A DNA stretch of 64,000 nt from Massilia soli (GTDB taxonomy: Bacteria; Pseudomonadota; Gammaproteobacteria; Burkholderiales; Burkholderiaceae_D): contig NZ_JAFBIL020000001.1 in assembly GCF_016809835.1 (NCBI RefSeq), forward strand, positions 744,001 through 808,000. Reading direction: 5' to 3'. The position numbers and the translations under genes were made by a program. Each line of letters begins with the position of its first letter. The stretch's first letter is position 1. A model generated the notes under the pieces. That model was not told the DNA's origin and did no database searches. It worked only from the letters and a program-made list of their open reading frames with translations. This document shows positions 29,514 through 40,841 of this stretch, one piece after another.

Positions 29514-29920
29514 AAGTCGTTGCTCCTTAGTGAACGGTGAGTGCGTCGTTTACCCCACGCCGATATTGACGATCGGTACCCAGTCGGAAGCTGATCAGGC
29601 AGGGCGTCGGGCATGAACAAACCGATCCGCACATGCTCTTCGCTTATGCGCGGCACAAAGTCGCTGGTCAGCACGCATGCATAGGTCTCGATGAACACAT
29701 GCTTTCCCGGTATGACCTCAAACAGGTAACTGTCCAATAATTCGCCGGCCTTCACGGCGACATCAAGTTCCTCGCGCACCTCGCGCTCGACGCATTGGCG
29801 CGGCGTCTCGCCGATTTCGATCCGTCCGCCCGGAAGCTCCCATTCGTCGCGTTCGTTCATCAGCAGCACCACTTCACCAGATGGCGTCGCGAAAACGCCT
29901 TTGATCGAGACCGTAAACAT
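29510..29920 (-). CDS. Nudix hydrolase
   Basis: Protein of 136 residues containing the Nudix box: GRIEIGE, seven residues, then REVREEL. The final glycine of the box is replaced by aspartate (EELDV). It would hydrolyse a nucleoside diphosphate linked to another moiety; substrate is not readable. The last about 15 residues (WGKRRTHRSLRSNDL) are basic and unlike the family, possibly an extended tail. It is coupled to the YCII gene by a 4-bp overlap. Confidence 0.88.
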   Translation of the reverse strand: MFTVSIKGVFATPSGEVVLLMNERDEWELPGGRIEIGETPRQCVEREVREELDVAVKAGELLDSYLFEVIPGKHVFIETYACVLTSDFVPRISEEHVRIGLFMPDALPDQLPTGYRSSISAWGKRRTHRSLRSNDL

Positions 29921-29921
29921 C

Positions 29922-30431
29922 CTATGCGCCCGCCATCTCGGCCAGCTTGGCGATGGTATTCATGTTGCGCGCGGTGCCGCTTGCCGCAGCCGGGATCTTG
30001 AGCTTGGACGTGCCACTGCCGCCCGGATACGTGACATAGATCTCGCGCTTGCCCAGGGCCAGCAATTCGTCCCGCTGCCCGCGTGTGGCGTCGATGGCGT
30101 CGGCGGGCGGGGCGGCATCGAGAAAGATCGCGAACGTCAGATTGGGAGCGCACTCCCTGAACGGATTGCCGTTGAGCACTGCGGCCATTTCCGGCCCGGT
30201 GCGGATCATGACACCGACCGGCTTCCCGGCATAGTCTTCGAGGCTGGCCGCGAGCTTTTTCGCGACCGCTTTCTCGCTCAAGGCGCTGTCGAAAACCACG
30301 TTGCCGCTTGCGATATAGGTGCGCACATTGGTCAATCCGGCCGCTTCGCACATCGTGGTCAATTCGCTCATCGGCAGTTTTCCGGTTCCGCCGACATTCA
30401 CGGCGCGCAGCAGGGCGATATAGGTGGTCAT
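29922..30431 (-). CDS. DUF1697 protein
   Basis: Protein of 169 residues with the DUF1697 pattern: TTYIALLRAVNVGGTGKLPM at the start, VRTYIASGNVVFDS, then KLKIPAAASGTARNMNTI near the end. The family has no known activity. It begins four bases inside the GNAT gene (ATGA overlap) and is followed by the Nudix gene one base after its stop. Confidence 0.88.
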   Translation of the reverse strand: MTTYIALLRAVNVGGTGKLPMSELTTMCEAAGLTNVRTYIASGNVVFDSALSEKAVAKKLAASLEDYAGKPVGVMIRTGPEMAAVLNGNPFRECAPNLTFAIFLDAAPPADAIDATRGQRDELLALGKREIYVTYPGGSGTSKLKIPAAASGTARNMNTIAKLAEMAGA

Positions 30432-30922
30432 GCGTGTGCCTTGTCGAGTTCTTTGAGATAGATGCCGTAGCTGACGCCATGGATATCCGGTGCCGCGGCG
30501 AGCCAGGTGAAATCCATGCGCTGGTACATCGGCAGCGCCACCTTCATCAGTTCACTGGTGTGCAGGGCAAAGCTGCGTGCGCCATCGCGCCGCGCGCGCG
30601 CCAGGCATTCCTCGGCTAGCGCCCTGCCCACACCATGCCCGCGTGCCGCCGGCGCCACCACCAGCATGCGCATGACGGGCCATTCAGGACGGAAGAAAGG
30701 GGCCTTTTGCTTGAAGGGGCCGAGATAGGCGACTGCACCGACGATGTCGCCGGCCAGTTCGGCCACGATGATTTCGCCGGTTTCGGACAGGTCCGACATA
30801 GTGGAGATTTTGGCGGAGAAAACCGGCCAATCGGTGTAGGCGTCCCGGAATTGCGAAAACGCCGAGACGGCGAGTTCGTCGATGCGCCGGGCATCGCCGG
30901 GATGGTAATTCCGAAGGTTCAA
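30428..30922 (-). CDS. GNAT-family N-acetyltransferase
   Basis: Acetyltransferase fold of 164 residues with the acetyl-CoA loop VVAPAARGHGVGRALAEECLARA at about 88-110 and a later beta strand LPMYQRMDF. Substrate is unknown. It is the first gene of a four-gene overlapping set (GNAT, DUF1697, Nudix, YCII) that may share one transcript. Confidence 0.88.
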   Translation of the reverse strand: MNLRNYHPGDARRIDELAVSAFSQFRDAYTDWPVFSAKISTMSDLSETGEIIVAELAGDIVGAVAYLGPFKQKAPFFRPEWPVMRMLVVAPAARGHGVGRALAEECLARARRDGARSFALHTSELMKVALPMYQRMDFTWLAAAPDIHGVSYGIYLKELDKAHA

Positions 30923-31004
30923 CGCAGGCCCCTTTTTAGCCGATTTGGTATGTCAGGTTAACATACTGCGGCGGCTAAAAGGGGGGAGCCAATGTCGTGG
31001 GAGA

Positions 31005-32431
31005 TTACTCCCAGCCGCCGCCCAGCGAGCGAATCAGCGCCACGGTGGTGACGGCGCGGTCGCCGCGCAGCAGCACCGCGTTGCGTTCGACGGCCGACAG
31101 GTTGCGCTGCGCATCGAGCAGGTCGAGGTAGCTCGAACGTCCGGCGTCGTACAGCTTTTGCGCCAGGTCCGCCGAGCGGCGCGCCGATACCACGGCGGCG
31201 TCGATCTGCGCGGCCTGTCCGGCCAGGATGCGCAGGCCGGCCAGATTGTCTTCGACCTCCGCGAACGCCACCAGCACGCTCTGGCGATACGAGGCCACCG
31301 ACTCTTCCAGCACCGCCTCGCTGCGCGCGATGTTGGCCTTGTTGCGGCCACCGTCGAGGATTGGCGCCGACAGCAGCGCGCCAACCACCCACGAACGGCT
31401 GCTCCACTTGAAGACATCGGACAGGCTGGCCGACTCGCCGCCGCCGCTGCCGGTCAGCGCCAGTACCGGGAACATCGCCGACTTGGCGACGCCGATGCGG
31501 GCGTTCGATGCGATCATCGCGCGCTGCGCGGCGGTGATGTCGGGACGGCGCTCCAGCAGCTTCGATGGCAGGCCAGCTGGAATCGAAGGCAGTCCGGCGT
31601 CGGCCAGCGGCTTGTCTTCCGCCGTAAAGGACGACGCAGGCTTGCCCAGCAAGACAGCCAGCGCGTGCTCGTTCTGCGTGCGCTTGCGCTGCACGCCAAT
31701 GGCTTCGGCCTTCGCAGTGGCCAGCTCGGTCCTGGCGCGGGCCAGGTCGAATTCACCGATGTCGCCGTTGTCGTAGCGGCTCTGGTTGACCTTGACGCTT
31801 TGCGTGCGCAGTTCCACCGCCCGGTTCAAGGTCGCCAGCTCGGCGTTCGCGGCCTGCAGCCTGAACCAGGTTTGCGCCACGTCCGCCTGCAGTGCCAGCA
31901 GCACCGATTTGTAGGTCGCTTCGGATGCCTGCGCATCGGCCTGCGATGCGCTGCTGCCGGCGGCGAGGCGGCCGAACAGGTCAACCTCGTAGCTGGCGGT
32001 CAGCGCCGCCTGGTACGAGGTGCTTGCTGCCACCGGCGTGCCTTCGGGCAGGCCGAGCGATACTGCCGATGGGCGGCCGCGCTGGCCGCCGACACCCACG
32101 CCCAGCTGGAAGCCGCGTTCCGCATCGGTGATGCCGGCGATGGCGCGCGCCTGCTTCACGCGCGCCGCCGCCACCGCCAGGCTGGCGTTGGCGCGGGTGG
32201 CTTCGTCGATCATGCTGGTGAGCGTCTGGTCGTCGAAGGCGAGCCACCACTGGCCGCGCGCCTGCGCTTCGGCCGGCTGCGCCGGCTTCCACTGGGTGCC
32301 ATCGGGCGCTTGTACTTCTTTGAACGCCTGCGGAACATCCACCTGCGGCTGTTTCAGTTCCGGCACCGTGGAACACGCAACCAGCAGCAGGGCGAGCAGC
32401 AGCGGCGAGAGTCGTCGAGTGAGCTTGTTCA

Positions 32432-32432
<1 letters not shown>
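31005..32432 (-). CDS. RND efflux outer-membrane channel, NodT/OprM family lipoprotein
   Basis: TolC-fold lipoprotein of 475 residues with lipobox LLVAC (C20). It contains two outer-membrane-efflux repeats. Landmarks are WWLAFDDQTLTSMIDEAT, ASYEVDLFGRLAAGSSASQ and RRPDITAAQRAMIASNARIGVAKSAMFP. It forms the outer-membrane exit for the RND pump encoded just upstream. Its ATG overlaps the pump stop codon (TAATG), indicating coupled translation. Confidence 0.93.
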
Positions 32433-35611
<3,179 letters not shown>

Positions 35612-35614
35612 GAT

Positions 35615-36817
35615 TTATTCCTTGGCTGCGGCAGCCGTTGCGGCCACTTTCAGTTCTGTCTTGCGGCTCGCTTCCATGGTCACCAGCTGCGCATTGACGG
35701 TCGCACCTGGCATCACGCGCTGCAGGCCGTTGACCACGATCTTCTCGCCTGGCTTGACGCCGCTACGGACGATACGCAGGCCGTCAATCGTCGGACCCAG
35801 CACCACAGGGCGGTATTCAGCCTTGTTGGCGGCGCTGATCACGTAGACGAACTTGCGGTTCTGGTCGGTGCCCACCGCGCGGTCGTTGATCAGGATCGCG
35901 TTCGACTGGCTGCCGGCGCTGCCGCCCAGCTGGACGCGTGCGAACAGGCCCGGCACCAGAAGGTTGTCGTCGTTGTTGAACGTGGCGCGCATGCGTACGC
36001 TGCCGGTTTCGGAGTCGAGGCGGTTGTCGACGAATTCAAGCTTGCCTTCATGCGGGAAACCGGTTTCGTTGGCCAGGCCGACCTTGACCGCTACCGGCGC
36101 GCCTTTGTGGGCGTCGCGGCCGACCCGCAGGTAGGTCGCTTCATCGCCGTCGAAGGTCGCGTAGATCGGATTGTTCGAGACGACCGAAGTCAGGATCGCG
36201 GTCGGATCAACCAGGTTACCGGTGGTGATCTCGGCTTTCGATACACGCCCGGTGATCGGCGACTGCACCTTGGTGTAGGCGATATTCAGGCGCGCGGCTT
36301 GCAGCGATGCCTGGGCGGCGCGCACATTGGCGTCCAGTTCCTTCAGCGACGAGGCCTTCTCGTCGAACTCGCGCTGCGCGATGGCCCTGTCGGCCAGCAG
36401 GCGCTCGGCGCGGTCAAGTTCAAGCTTGGCCAGGTCGGCGCGCGCCTTCGCCGAATTGGCGGCAGCTTCGGCGCGGCTGGCTTCAGCCTGGAATGGGCGC
36501 GGATCGATTTCAAACAGCAGGTCGCCTTTCTTGACCAGGCTGCCCGGCTTGAAATAGACCTGGGTGATGAAGCCGCCGACGCGGGCGCGGATGTCGACGC
36601 GCTCGACCGCTTCCAGGCGGCCGGAGAACTCCTGCGTTTCGGTGACCGGCTTTTCGATGACCAGGGCGGCAGTGATTGGCGGGGCCGCCGGTGCCGCGCC
36701 AGCGGTGTTGGCGGTTGCGTTGTCGCAGCCGGAAAGCACCGCGGCTGCCAGGCCGGCGATGGCCAGGGCGGCAGTCAGCGGCTTGGCAAGGACGGAGATT
36801 CGATGCGCTGGTTTCAT
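35615..36817 (-). CDS. RND efflux membrane-fusion adaptor (AcrA type) lipoprotein
   Basis: Periplasmic adaptor of 400 residues with lipobox LSGC (C31). The barrel-sandwich and hairpin domains show VDIRARVGGFITQVYFKPGS and the matching lipoyl half ARLNIAYTKVQSPITGRVSKAE, followed by beta-barrel and membrane-proximal domains. AAAGGAAAC precedes the ATG. It is the first gene of the adaptor-pump-channel trio; 128 bp separate it from the degenerate esterase gene. Confidence 0.94.
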   Translation of the reverse strand: MKPAHRISVLAKPLTAALAIAGLAAAVLSGCDNATANTAGAAPAAPPITAALVIEKPVTETQEFSGRLEAVERVDIRARVGGFITQVYFKPGSLVKKGDLLFEIDPRPFQAEASRAEAAANSAKARADLAKLELDRAERLLADRAIAQREFDEKASSLKELDANVRAAQASLQAARLNIAYTKVQSPITGRVSKAEITTGNLVDPTAILTSVVSNNPIYATFDGDEATYLRVGRDAHKGAPVAVKVGLANETGFPHEGKLEFVDNRLDSETGSVRMRATFNNDDNLLVPGLFARVQLGGSAGSQSNAILINDRAVGTDQNRKFVYVISAANKAEYRPVVLGPTIDGLRIVRSGVKPGEKIVVNGLQRVMPGATVNAQLVTMEASRKTELKVAATAAAAKE

Positions 36818-36902
36818 GATGTTTCCTTTTTTTAGTCGAAAAGTGGCCCCGGCCCGGCCGTGTGAAGGGCTGAACGCAAAGTCGAAGGTAAAGCGGTCCC
36901 CG

Positions 36903-36922
36903 GACGCCTTGATAAAGGCGTC
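36903..36922. repeat. Inverted repeat between esterase-like gene and efflux operon
   Basis: GACGCCTT and AAGGCGTC form a perfect 8-bp stem around GATA. No T-run follows on either strand, so it is a weak terminator or attenuator at best. It lies in the 128-bp gap before the adaptor gene. Confidence 0.5.
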
Positions 36923-36945
36923 GCAGGGGTGAAAGTGGAGTTACG

Positions 36946-37791
36946 TCAGGAGGTGCTCAGGGGGCCGTCGAGGGTTCCCAGGAAGCGTGATATTTCGGTA
37001 AGCGCGGCGCCCTCGCACGCGCACTCGTTACGGGCGGCTGCGTCCTGGACCGATACCGGCACCAGCCGCTTCATCGTGGTCGACACGCCGCAGCTGGTGA
37101 GCTTGGCGCCGTATTGTTCAGCCTCGTCGCGCAATGGGTCGTCTTCGGCGGACAGGATCAACGCCGGCGGCAGGTTGCGCAGGCGGCTCGACTGCAGCGG
37201 CGACGCGTATGGGTGGCTGCGGTCTGCCGCATTCGGCAGGTAGCCGCGGTAGCTGGCGGCGCAGCTGTTGGCCACGTCGAGCGTGTCGGCGCCGGGCGCC
37301 ACTTCGCGCATCGAGCAGGTCGACAGGCCAGGGTCAAGCATCGGCATCACGAGCACCTGGCCGACCAAGGCCGGCGCGCCGCGGTCGCGCGACATCAGCG
37401 TGCAGACGGCTGCCAGGTTGGCGCCTGCTTCGATACCGGCGACCACCATGCTCTTGCCGGTCCAGCCGATACTGCTCTTGTTCTTTTTTGCCCACTTCAG
37501 CACCGCATGCGCATCTTCGACCGCGGCCGGGAATGGCTTTTCGCCTGCCAGCGTGTAGCGCGATGCCAGTACGGCATAGTCAGGCACGCATTCCACCAGG
37601 CGGCAGAGGAACTGATCGCTCTCATCGAGATCGCCTTCGACAAAGCCGCCGCTATGGAAAAACACCATCAGCCGGTCGACCTTCTTGCGCGCGCCGCTCG
37701 AATACACGCGCGCTTCGAGCGGACCCTCGGCGCCCTGCACCTGGATTTCGCGGCGCGCGACGTTGATGCAGGCTTCAACTGGCTTGTTCAT
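36946..37791 (-). CDS. HSL-type alpha/beta hydrolase lacking catalytic Ser and His
   Basis: Protein of 281 residues clearly of the hormone-sensitive-lipase-like fold. The oxyanion motif reads H46-S-G-G instead of HGGG. The nucleophile elbow reads G119-I-E121-A-G instead of GDSAG, so serine is replaced by glutamate. The acid region DDPLRDE (218-223) is kept, but the histidine normally in an H-G-F motif is absent (LVPVSVQD). A conventional esterase activity is unlikely; a binding or regulatory role is an inference. Its ATG overlaps the stop of the small gene upstream by one base (TAATG). Confidence 0.85.
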   Translation of the reverse strand: MNKPVEACINVARREIQVQGAEGPLEARVYSSGARKKVDRLMVFFHSGGFVEGDLDESDQFLCRLVECVPDYAVLASRYTLAGEKPFPAAVEDAHAVLKWAKKNKSSIGWTGKSMVVAGIEAGANLAAVCTLMSRDRGAPALVGQVLVMPMLDPGLSTCSMREVAPGADTLDVANSCAASYRGYLPNAADRSHPYASPLQSSRLRNLPPALILSAEDDPLRDEAEQYGAKLTSCGVSTTMKRLVPVSVQDAAARNECACEGAALTEISRFLGTLDGPLSTS

Positions 37792-37985
37792 TACAGTGCC
37801 TTCTTGTTGTTGCTGCCCTGCTCGGCGGCGGGCGCGACAGCGAACAGGTCATGTGCGAGTGCATCAAATCCGATCGCCTCGGCGCGTGTCGCCTGTGGGA
37901 AATGGCCGGTGAACAAAGTACCAGTCAACATCAATACGCCCAACAGGACGGTTGCTACAGCAACGATTCCATTTTGATAACGCAT
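37791..37985 (-). CDS. Small single-pass membrane protein
   Basis: Protein of 64 residues from the ATG at 37985, which has AAGGA eight bases upstream; an ATG at 37991 is too close to that site. One hydrophobic helix (about 6-27, IVAVATVLLGVLMLTG) is followed by a short, mainly polar tail ending in NNKKAL. It is not recognised. It is translationally coupled to the degenerate esterase (TAATG) and divergent from a LysR regulator, so it probably belongs to that regulator's target unit. Confidence 0.65.
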   Translation of the reverse strand: MRYQNGIVAVATVLLGVLMLTGTLFTGHFPQATRAEAIGFDALAHDLFAVAPAAEQGSNNKKAL

Positions 37986-38026
37986 GATCATATTCCTTCG
38001 GCTTGGATTTATCTGGATCAACTGAC

Positions 38027-38061
38027 ACAGTACGTACACTGTATATTCAGATTAGAATCTG
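38027..38061. promoter_or_regulatory. Two palindromes in the LysR divergent promoter region
   Basis: ACAGT(N6)ACTGT at 38027-38042 and CAGATT-AG-AATCTG at 38048-38061 lie in the 130-bp AT-rich gap between the small membrane-protein gene and the LysR gene. LysR proteins bind dyad T-N11-A sites in such gaps; these are the best candidates here. Confidence 0.5.
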
Positions 38062-38115
38062 ATAAAGATGGCAAAACCGAATTGATTGTTCAGAAATCGG
38101 AACAATGAGGGATTT

Positions 38116-39027
38116 ATGAATAAATTGCAGGCGATGGAAGTGTTTGTACAGGTGGTCGATGCGGGCGGATTCACGCGTGCCGCGGAGAACCTCCAGATGC
38201 CGAAAGCGACCGTTTCAACCTTGGTTCAAGGGTTGGAGCAAGCGCTGGCCGTCAAGTTGTTGCACCGCACAACGCGACAGGTGCATGTCACGACCGATGG
38301 TGCCGCATATTATGAACGATGCCTGCGAATCTTGTCGGACGTGAAGGAAGCGGAGGAGTCGCTGTCGCGCAACCGCGCCAGTCCCAGTGGACGGCTGCGC
38401 ATCGACGTGTCGACCGGCATGGCCAGCCAGCTGCTGATTCCCGCGCTGCCGTCGTTTTTCGAGCGCTATCCCGACATCCTCCTCGACATGGGCTGCAGCG
38501 ACCGCCCGGTGGACCTGATCGAAGAAAACGTCGATTGCGCGATCCGCGGCGGCGAGTTGCCCGATTCCGGTCTGATCGCGCGCCGGCTCGGCCTGATGGA
38601 GTTTGTCACCTGCGCCAGCCCCGCCTACCTCGAGCGGTTCGGACGCCCGCTTCATCCGCAGGACCTGGTCGCGCATCGCTGCGTCAATTACTTCTCGTCC
38701 AAGACCGGCAAGGTGTTCGAGTGGGATTTCATCCGCGACGGAGAAACCGTCAAGATTGCCGGGCAGGGCAACCTGGCGGTCAACGATTCGACCGCTTACC
38801 ACAGCGCCGGCATGGCGGGGCTGGGCATCGTACAGATGGGAACCTTCACCGCCGAGCCTTACCTTGCATCCGGCCAGCTCGAACTTGTCTTGCCAGGCTG
38901 GACGACTGCGCCACTGCCGATCAGCGCGGTGTATCCGCAAAACCGCCATTTGTCGGCCAAGGTGCGCGTGTTTGTCGAGTGGGCCGCCGACCTGTTCCTC
39001 ACGATGCCGACTCTGGCGCCGCGCTAG
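38116..39027 (+). CDS. LysR-family transcriptional regulator
   Basis: Regulator of 303 residues from the ATG at 38116, preceded by GAGGG. The helix-turn-helix reads MEVFVQVVDAGGFTRAAENL with PKATVSTLVQGLEQALA. This is the CrgA/PecT-like LysR branch often next to efflux or redox genes. It is divergent from the small membrane protein/degenerate esterase pair, which is followed by the RND operon. Control of those genes is inferred from arrangement. Its stop shares CTAG with the convergent yciH stop. Confidence 0.92.
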   Translation: MNKLQAMEVFVQVVDAGGFTRAAENLQMPKATVSTLVQGLEQALAVKLLHRTTRQVHVTTDGAAYYERCLRILSDVKEAEESLSRNRASPSGRLRIDVSTGMASQLLIPALPSFFERYPDILLDMGCSDRPVDLIEENVDCAIRGGELPDSGLIARRLGLMEFVTCASPAYLERFGRPLHPQDLVAHRCVNYFSSKTGKVFEWDFIRDGETVKIAGQGNLAVNDSTAYHSAGMAGLGIVQMGTFTAEPYLASGQLELVLPGWTTAPLPISAVYPQNRHLSAKVRVFVEWAADLFLTMPTLAPR

Positions 39028-39380
39028 CCGCCGGCGCGTTTGGGCTTGAAGCCGCGGGTTTCGAGCTCGGCCACGATGCGCTCGCAGTGGTCGCCCTGCA
39101 CTTCCAGCACGCCATCCTTGACGGTGCCGCCCGAGCCGCAGGCCGAGCGCAGTTGCTTGCCCAGCGCGTTCAGGGCGCCGGCATCGAGCGCCAGGCCTTT
39201 TACGAGCGTGACGGCCTTGCCGCCACGGCCTTTGGTTTGCAGCATCACGCGCACCTGGCCGTCGCCCACGGGCTTTGATGCCGCCTTGCAGGTGCAGTCG
39301 GCGAGCGGCTTGCGGCATGCCGGGCACATGCGGCCGGTTTCCGTCGAATAGACCAGGCCGCCAATCGCGCTACGTGCCAT
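39024..39380 (-). CDS. yciH: SUI1/eIF1-like translation factor YciH
   Basis: Protein of 118 residues from the ATG at 39380. The N-terminus has a zinc-knuckle-like CPACRKPLADCTC. The SUI1 core contains RVMLQTKGRGGKAVTLVKGL and ends ELETRGFKPKRAGG. YciH is the bacterial relative of eIF1 and affects initiation fidelity. It overlaps the end of dacB by 11 bp and overlaps the convergent LysR gene by 4 bp. Confidence 0.9.
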   Translation of the reverse strand: MARSAIGGLVYSTETGRMCPACRKPLADCTCKAASKPVGDGQVRVMLQTKGRGGKAVTLVKGLALDAGALNALGKQLRSACGSGGTVKDGVLEVQGDHCERIVAELETRGFKPKRAGG

Positions 39381-40833
39381 TCGCCGCGCCCGAACGTGCC
39401 ACCCAGTCGACCAGCGCGTCAAGCGCGGCGCGGCCCTTGCCGTCCTTGACTTCGTCGCTGTTGATCATCGCCACCACGATGCACAGCTGGCCTGTGGCGT
39501 CGGGCACGTAGCCCGCCAGCGCGACGACATCGCGCAGGGTGCCGGTCTTCATGCGCGCGCGGGTGGCGGCCGGGCTGTCCGGCAGGCGCCGGCGCAGGGT
39601 GCCGTCGACCGCGGCGATCGGCAGGCTGGCCTGGAACTCGGGCGCCCATTTGCTGCGCAGGCCCGCTTGCAGCAAGCCGGCCATTTGCTGCGGCGTGATG
39701 CGCTCCAGGCGCGACAGGCCGGAGCCATTTTCCATCACCAGCCCGGTATCGTTGATGCCTTGCCCGCGCATCCAGTCGCGCACCGCCAGGTCGGAACGGA
39801 CGAACGTGGTCTGGGTGTTGACGCCGGCGATCGGGCGGCTGCCGAGCACGGTGTCGGCTTGCAGCGTGCCCAGGCTCAGGAACACCGTGCGCGCCAGCGC
39901 GTTGTCGGACGGCTTGTTGATGTCGCGAATCACTTCCGGCAGCGCGCGCGAGAGGTGCGCGGCCAATACCTTGGCGTCAAGGGGCGCGCTGCCTTCGATG
40001 ACCGGCCCTTTCAGGCCGCCGCCCAGCTGCTTCCAGGTGAGGCGGAACAGGCGCTCGACGTAATCCTGGCGGTCGAGCACATTGATGCTGTTGGTGCGCG
40101 CGCAGTCTTTCGGGAAAGTGCCATTGAGTACGATGCGGATGCGCCCGTCGTTGTCCTTCTTTACTTCCGGCTGCTTCCAGCCATCTTCCCACTTGGCGCA
40201 GTCGCCGTCGATCAAGGTCATCGCCGATTCGATGCCGACCCGGTCGAGCGCCGGTTCCATCGCCAGCTTGATGCCCTTGGCGGTGGAGCGCATGTCGATT
40301 TGCAGCATGTTCTTGTTGACCAGCAGCGCGTCGGGAATGACGTTGTAATACGCTTCGGGCGATTCGTCGAACGGCGGCACGCCGACATCCAGGCGCGATG
40401 GATTGAACAGGCTGCGGTCGAGGATGACTTTGCCGTCGATCTTGCGGATGCCCTGGTTGCGCAGCGCCTGCAGCATGCGGCGCAGCACGTCGCCATCAAG
40501 GTCGGCGTCGGCGCCGCCGCGCAGCACCAGGTCGCCCTTCAGGTGGCCCGCGACGATCTCGCCGTTGCTGAGCAGTTCGGTGCGGCCCCGGAACACCGGG
40601 CCCAGCTGTTCCAGTCCGACCAGCGTGGTTACCAGCTTCATCGTCGAGGCCGGGGCCATCGGGCGTTCAGGCTGCTGCGACACCATGATGGTGTTGCCGC
40701 GGATGACCAGCGCGCTCATCGCGCTTTCCGGAATGCCGTTGGTGGCAAGCACGCTGCTGACCGGTTGCGGCAGTTGGGCGTGGGCGGCAACGCTCCACGC
40801 GAGCAGGGTAACGAAGGCGGTGCGACGCAGCAT
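39370..40833 (-). CDS. dacB: D-alanyl-D-alanine carboxypeptidase/endopeptidase, PBP4 type
   Basis: Periplasmic S13 penicillin-binding protein of 487 residues with a cleavable signal peptide ending near AHA-QLP. It has all three PBP motifs: S63-T-M-K66, S-D-N in INKPSDNALART, and K-T-G in RMKTGTLRDV. It trims the terminal D-Ala and cuts D-Ala-mDAP cross-links. It begins 8 bp after the SpmAB-like gene and is coupled to yciH by overlap. Confidence 0.94.
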   Translation of the reverse strand: MLRRTAFVTLLAWSVAAHAQLPQPVSSVLATNGIPESAMSALVIRGNTIMVSQQPERPMAPASTMKLVTTLVGLEQLGPVFRGRTELLSNGEIVAGHLKGDLVLRGGADADLDGDVLRRMLQALRNQGIRKIDGKVILDRSLFNPSRLDVGVPPFDESPEAYYNVIPDALLVNKNMLQIDMRSTAKGIKLAMEPALDRVGIESAMTLIDGDCAKWEDGWKQPEVKKDNDGRIRIVLNGTFPKDCARTNSINVLDRQDYVERLFRLTWKQLGGGLKGPVIEGSAPLDAKVLAAHLSRALPEVIRDINKPSDNALARTVFLSLGTLQADTVLGSRPIAGVNTQTTFVRSDLAVRDWMRGQGINDTGLVMENGSGLSRLERITPQQMAGLLQAGLRSKWAPEFQASLPIAAVDGTLRRRLPDSPAATRARMKTGTLRDVVALAGYVPDATGQLCIVVAMINSDEVKDGKGRAALDALVDWVARSGAANGT

Positions 40834-40841
40834 GGGGCTCC

